From: Winogradskyella algicola | GTDB lineage: Bacteria > Bacteroidota > Bacteroidia > Flavobacteriales > Flavobacteriaceae | DNA: 64,000 nt | Direction: 5' to 3' | Assembly (NCBI RefSeq): GCF_005869935.1 | Contig: NZ_SZQF01000001.1 | Span: forward strand, 682,001-746,000 | Shown: positions 60,400-64,000 of the stretch, in pieces | Numbering within the stretch: position 1 is the stretch's first letter | Layout: every line of letters starts with the position of its first letter | Translations under genes and position numbers: made by a program | Notes under the pieces: generated by a model | The model's database searches: none | Told to the model about the DNA's origin: nothing | What the model saw: only the letters and a program-made list of their open reading frames with translations

Positions 60400-61134
60400 T
60401 CAACTTTTCCCTCTAAACAAAAATGTAATTGTACCAATTTGCTTATTTTGAGAAGAAGTATCAAATTGAGTTTCTTTAGCATATTCTAAAGCACGATTTA
60501 TTAAACATTGGTTGCTGGAATTTGAAGAACCATTAATAGTGGCATCGGTAACAATGCCTTTTCCATTTACCACAATATTTACCACGATTTTACCACCGCT
60601 TTCGCACAAGTATCGTGGAATATCATAATCTTGCATCGTTCTTCCTACTAGAGAATAAGTAAGTGTACTTTTGGTTTTAGCGTGTTCGTCTGCTATCTTT
60701 TTATTTTCTAAACGCTTGTTTAATTCTTCCTGAAGTTTTTTGTAAGATGCTGTTTCTTCAGAATTTAAAGCATATGCATTACTGTTGGCATATGATTTAT
60801 TAATACTAGTTTCTTCTGAGATATCACTTGCCTTTGCATCTTCTAGAGCTTTGGTGGTACGTTCAAAATCATTTGCACTTATAGTTTTAAAGTTGCGCAT
60901 TAGGTCTTTGTATTCCTGGTCTTCGTTAAAAGCTTTGTTGGTAGATTTACCGTCTAGCGCATCAATTAATTCTTGCTCTTCTTCAGTAATTTTGGGTTCT
61001 GGTAAAATTTCGTAATAGCTTTCCGTAATGAGTTTGCCTTTTTGTTTTAGTTGAATACTAAACATACTTAACACCACAATTCCTGTAAGTAGGAATGTAA
61101 TTATTGCAGCTTTATGTTGTTCAATAAACTTCAA
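60400..61134 (-). CDS. TonB-like energy transducer
   Basis: 244 residues: N-terminal signal anchor (about 8-26), periplasmic helical region (about 60-150), and a C-terminal domain of the TonB/TolA fold (about 160-244: DYDIPRYLCESGGKIVVNIV, VNGKGIVTDATINGSS). It should transfer energy from ExbB/ExbD complexes such as that at 16-18.6 kb to outer-membrane receptors. The missing Pro-rich spacer suggests a shorter reach than classical TonB. Convergent with the thioredoxin-like gene. Confidence 0.85.
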   Translation of the reverse strand: MKFIEQHKAAIITFLLTGIVVLSMFSIQLKQKGKLITESYYEILPEPKITEEEQELIDALDGKSTNKAFNEDQEYKDLMRNFKTISANDFERTTKALEDAKASDISEETSINKSYANSNAYALNSEETASYKKLQEELNKRLENKKIADEHAKTKSTLTYSLVGRTMQDYDIPRYLCESGGKIVVNIVVNGKGIVTDATINGSSNSSNQCLINRALEYAKETQFDTSSQNKQIGTITFLFRGKS

Positions 61135-61240
61135 AGTTATAAGAGATTCGTGTGTTTAGATATACGAATATAACCATGAAAAAGTTTAAATCACATTAAC
61201 TAAACGCTTATTAACTTGAATAATGTATAGGGTTTAAATC

Positions 61241-61360
61241 GTCACTTCGAGTGAAATTCTGAAAAGAATTTTGTATCGAGAAGTAAAGTTATAAAAGAAA
61301 TTTTCTTGTTTTCGATACAAATTTCACTCACTTCAATCGTGAAATTCACTCTAACTGACG
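61241..61360. repeat. REP-like repeat pair, inverted, upstream of truB stop
   Basis: GTCACTTCGAGTGAAATTCT...TATCGAGAAG at 61241-61283 and a degraded inverted copy TTCGATACAAATTTCACTCA... at 61311-61360. Same family as 42004 and 49323. Fills most of the 246-bp gap between the TonB-like gene and truB. Confidence 0.7.
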
Positions 61361-61380
61361 AAAATTTATGTCTTGTTAAA

Positions 61381-62091
61381 TCATTGATCTAGTGGAAGCG
61401 TAGCTATATAATCTTCTGGACTTAGTGCATTTTCAACCTTAAAATCACCAATTCGGGTTCGTCTTAAAACCGACAAATGTGCTCCAGAGTTTAGGGCTTC
61501 TCCAAAGTCGTGCGCAAGCGATCGAATGTAAGTACCTTTGCTACAAACCACTTTAAAATTCAGCTCTAAGGTACTTTCAAGTGCATTTATATCTGTGATT
61601 TCGAACTCAGAGATTTCAATTTCTCTCGATTTAATTTCTACAGCTTCACCTGCTCTTGCAAATTCGTACAAGCGTTTACCATCTTTCTTTATAGCTGAAA
61701 ATACTGGAGGAAATTGCTCTATTTTACCAATGAATTGTTTGGTTGTTTCGTGAATTAAGTCCTGCGAAATATGGTCTATCGGAAAAGTAGCATCAATTTC
61801 GGTTTCCAAATCATAAGATCGAGTTGTACTACCAATAACAAAAGTACCTGTATATTCTTTTTCCTGACCTTGAAAGGTGTTAATCTGTTTGGTCATTTTA
61901 CCAGTGCAAATCACTAATAAACCTGTGGCTAGTGGGTCTAAAGTGCCAGCATGCCCAACCTTTATTTTCTTAATGGCATAGGCTTTTCTAATGGCCCAAC
62001 GTAGCTTGTTAACCGCTTGAAATGAAGTCCAGGTTAGAGGTTTATCAATCAATAAAACCTGACCGTCTTTGTAATCTTCTAAAGTTTTCAT
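61381..62091 (-). CDS. truB: tRNA pseudouridine(55) synthase
   Basis: 236 residues; isomerises U55 in the T loop of tRNAs. Catalytic Asp52 in GHAGTLDPLATGLL; motifs LLIDKPLTWTSFQ, QFPPVFSAIKKDGKRLYE and CSKGTYIRSLAHDFG present. Four-base overlap with uppP. Last gene of the ftsX-DUF3098-uppP-truB series. Confidence 0.97.
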   Translation of the reverse strand: MKTLEDYKDGQVLLIDKPLTWTSFQAVNKLRWAIRKAYAIKKIKVGHAGTLDPLATGLLVICTGKMTKQINTFQGQEKEYTGTFVIGSTTRSYDLETEIDATFPIDHISQDLIHETTKQFIGKIEQFPPVFSAIKKDGKRLYEFARAGEAVEIKSREIEISEFEITDINALESTLELNFKVVCSKGTYIRSLAHDFGEALNSGAHLSVLRRTRIGDFKVENALSPEDYIATLPLDQ

Positions 62092-62882
62092 GATGCGAAT
62101 GACCAGATTATTGCAATAAGACCAACAATGATGCAGTAGATAGAAAAGTAAGTGAGTTTACTTTGTTTTACTAAAGCAATCATCCATTTACAAGCAAATA
62201 ATCCTGCTACAAAAGCAGCTATAAAACCAATGCTTAGTGTTGTAAAGTTGGCACTGTCGTAAGTGATCTCTCCACCTAAAATATCTTTAGCAATTTTTCC
62301 AAAAATTAAAGGAACAACCATTAAAAATGAAAAACGTGCAGCCTTGGTTTTGTCATTACCCAATAATACCGAAGTAGAAATGGTAGCGCCAGAACGAGAG
62401 ATACCAGGCAACATAGCAATAGCTTGAGAAATACCAATAACAAACGCATTACTAAACGTTACATTTTTGTTGGTGTCCTTAGCTCTATCTGCCATAAACA
62501 ACAAAATTGCAGTAACAATTAGCATAATGCCAACAAGTAAGATGTTGCCGTTAAAAAGAGCCTCGAGCTGTTCTTCAAAAAACAAACCAACAATTACAGC
62601 AGGTATCATGGAGATTACAATTTTGCTTAGAAATTGTAAATCTTCGTTCCATTCAAATTTCAAGATACCTTTTATGATCTCTATAATATCTTTTCTAAAA
62701 ATGACAATGGTACTTAGTGCTGTAGCAAAGTGAAGCACTACTGTAAATAATAAACTTTCTTTTGGTAAAGAATTATCGCCAAGAATAGCTTTTCCTAATT
62801 CTAAATGACCACTAGAGGATACAGGTAAAAACTCAGTTAAACCCTGTACAATTCCTAAGATAATAGCATCAATAACTTCCAT
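62088..62882 (-). CDS. uppP: Undecaprenyl-diphosphatase
   Basis: 264 residues with about eight spans. Recycles the lipid carrier of peptidoglycan synthesis and confers bacitracin resistance. The two signature segments are intact: GLTEFLPVSSSGHLELG (about 15-31) and LPGISRSGATIS. Overlaps truB by 4 bp and follows the DUF3098 gene, giving the typical flavobacterial order. Confidence 0.97.
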   Translation of the reverse strand: MEVIDAIILGIVQGLTEFLPVSSSGHLELGKAILGDNSLPKESLLFTVVLHFATALSTIVIFRKDIIEIIKGILKFEWNEDLQFLSKIVISMIPAVIVGLFFEEQLEALFNGNILLVGIMLIVTAILLFMADRAKDTNKNVTFSNAFVIGISQAIAMLPGISRSGATISTSVLLGNDKTKAARFSFLMVVPLIFGKIAKDILGGEITYDSANFTTLSIGFIAAFVAGLFACKWMIALVKQSKLTYFSIYCIIVGLIAIIWSFAS

Positions 62883-62934
62883 ACAACAAATGTATCAAAA
62901 TTGATATGCTGATTGTTAAAATTAAAGTAGAATT

Positions 62935-63198
62935 TTATTTTTTAGAGTCCTTGTTAGGATTCAATAGAATGGCATACACCTGGAACCCAAAACCAATAAG
63001 CACTAAAGTTGGTGCTAAGCGAATACGTCTCCAGCTAAAAACATCAGGATTCCAAACATTAGGATCGTCACTTCCACCACCAGACATAAGGATAAACCCA
63101 ACAACAATACATGCCAAACCTATGAGCATAAACTTATAGTTCTTTTTTCCGAAGATAAATTCTGCCTTAGATTGTTCTTTACGTTTTTGTTCGCCCAT
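62935..63198 (-). CDS. DUF3098 family membrane protein
   Basis: 87 residues, with a basic cytoplasmic start (MGEQKRKEQSKAEF) and two spans (about 22-40 and 60-80) linked by the conserved SGGGSDDPNVWNPDVFSWRR loop. Unknown function; between ftsX and uppP in the usual order, suggesting a role in envelope or division. Confidence 0.88.
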   Translation of the reverse strand: MGEQKRKEQSKAEFIFGKKNYKFMLIGLACIVVGFILMSGGGSDDPNVWNPDVFSWRRIRLAPTLVLIGFGFQVYAILLNPNKDSKK

Positions 63199-63265
63199 GC
63201 TTATTGGATTATAATTGCAAAGTAATAGTTTTATTTAAAACTTTTGCGTTAAGAGCATCTAAAAT

Positions 63266-64000
63266 TTAATAATACAACTGATCCGTTTTTAAATTCAAGA
63301 AGCGTTGCGTAGCAATAAAAGTGCTAATCCAGGTGATGATTACACCCAACACAAAAATACCCACAAAAAGTCCAGTAATCATTACGGTATTTCTAAGTAA
63401 TTCTAACTCTGGAAAATACTGGTCTAAATAATATAAAACAACTGCCATGCCTGCTAAAGCGACGATGGCACCAACGATACCAAGTTGAACGCTTTTCCAA
63501 ACAAACGGTCTACGGATAAAACTTTTTGTCGCACCAACCATTTGCATAGTTTTAATAATAAATCGTTTAGAGTATACAGCTAAACGAATAGAACTGTTAA
63601 TTAATAAAACAGCGATAAGTGTAAATAATCCACTAATGATAAGGACCCAGAAACTAATCTTTTTAACATTATCGTTCATTAGTTCTACAAGGTCATTATC
63701 ATATCTTATGTCTTCGATAAACGATTTGGTTGAAAGACTTTCTGAGATTTCACTTAGCTTTTCAGTTGTGACAAAATCAGCTTTTAAGTACACGTCAATC
63801 GAATTTTTCAACGGATTATAACCCACAAAATCCATAAAATCTTCACCAGTTTCTGCTTTCATCATCTCGGCAGCTTCTTCTTTAGAGACATAGGTAGCTT
63901 CTTTAGAATACTCAGCCATGGCTAAACTTTTCTTTAACTGATTTACCTCAACCTCTTTTGCAGTATCATTCAAATAAATTGTCATCACAACTTGCTCCTT
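63266..64000 (-). CDS. ftsX: Cell-division permease-like FtsX (5' end outside the window)
   Basis: About 245 residues are visible; the open frame runs to the window edge (KEQVVMTIYLND...), so the first ~50 residues, including TM1, are missing. The extracellular domain EEAAEMMKAETGEDFMDFVG and three spans (about residues 113-133, 165-186 and 207-231 of the visible part) match FtsX, including KTMQMVGATKSFIRRPF after TM2. It links FtsE ATPase to cell-wall hydrolases at the septum. Transcribed toward DUF3098, uppP and truB. Confidence 0.95.
   Translation of the reverse strand, partial: KEQVVMTIYLNDTAKEVEVNQLKKSLAMAEYSKEATYVSKEEAAEMMKAETGEDFMDFVGYNPLKNSIDVYLKADFVTTEKLSEISESLSTKSFIEDIRYDNDLVELMNDNVKKISFWVLIISGLFTLIAVLLINSSIRLAVYSKRFIIKTMQMVGATKSFIRRPFVWKSVQLGIVGAIVALAGMAVVLYYLDQYFPELELLRNTVMITGLFVGIFVLGVIITWISTFIATQRFLNLKTDQLYY

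Overview
The window comes from a low-GC Bacteroidota chromosome, almost certainly family Flavobacteriaceae (a marine genus such as Winogradskyella or Psychroserpens would fit, but I cannot fix the genus). The evidence is the gene content (S46 peptidase, DUF4301, DUF3127, DUF3098, the ExbB/4-TM/ExbD/ExbD operon, bacterial GGGP synthase beside a PPTase, a TPP-riboswitch TonB receptor) and repeated promoter boxes of the Bacteroidota type (TAnnTTTG, sometimes with TTTG 18-19 bp upstream) in place of Shine-Dalgarno-centred start regions. It is mostly ordinary core chromosome. I see no prophage, no insertion sequence and no CRISPR array. Both edges cut a gene: an RND permease at the left and ftsX at the right.

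Layout. 1-5.8 kb: a TetR-TolC-MFP-RND efflux operon on the minus strand with an autoregulatory-looking operator. 5.9-7.2 kb: polyprenyl diphosphate synthase and a coupled small protein. 7.3-12.6 kb: two membrane/secreted proteins, then sucA-sucB. 12.6-14.2 kb: the most unusual region. It has a retropepsin-like protease, an orphan LuxR-family response regulator, two tandem 57-bp promoter/operator repeats that each lead into a short terminator-ended segment (twin small-RNA candidates), and a 37-codon membrane peptide. 14.2-16.2 kb: tatD, asparaginase, tRNA-Ser. 16.3-18.7 kb: the ExbB/ExbD proton-channel operon. 18.7-28.6 kb: an outer-membrane barrel, a PAP2-like protein, rpoN, asnS, an MMPL/RND exporter, an aldo/keto reductase, an OmpA lipoprotein and xth. 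28.7-39.8 kb: a giant outer-membrane protein, glyS, a coiled-coil protein, comF, an Ig-like lipoprotein, a nitrilase and a methionine aminotransferase. 39.8-43.8 kb: an S46 dipeptidyl peptidase, a broken GIY-YIG nuclease gene framed by inverted repeats, and ahcY. 43.9-49.3 kb: PPTase, GGGP synthase, thiamine-binding protein, a PH-like insert, PnuC, NadR-like kinase, DUF4301 and an ArfB-like factor. 49.4-52.3 kb: a TPP riboswitch and its TonB receptor. 52.3-64 kb: housekeeping genes (greA, HIT, histidine kinase, flavin reductase, DUF3127, aat, tag, thioredoxin-like, TonB-like, truB, uppP, DUF3098, ftsX).

The genes fall into functional sets: drug or solute efflux; TCA-cycle 2-oxoglutarate oxidation; proton-motive-force transmission to the outer membrane; vitamin import (the PnuC-type permease, kinase and thiamine-binding protein lie close to a TPP-controlled TonB receptor, which suggests thiamine or NR salvage); translation (glyS, asnS, tRNA-Ser, truB, ArfB, aat); and envelope biogenesis (uppP, polyprenyl synthase, ftsX). 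The best lead for something new is the response-regulator and twin small-RNA locus at 12.65-13.7 kb. Next are the inverted-repeat GIY-YIG cassette at 42.0-42.4 kb and a short minus-strand RNA candidate at 57.0 kb.
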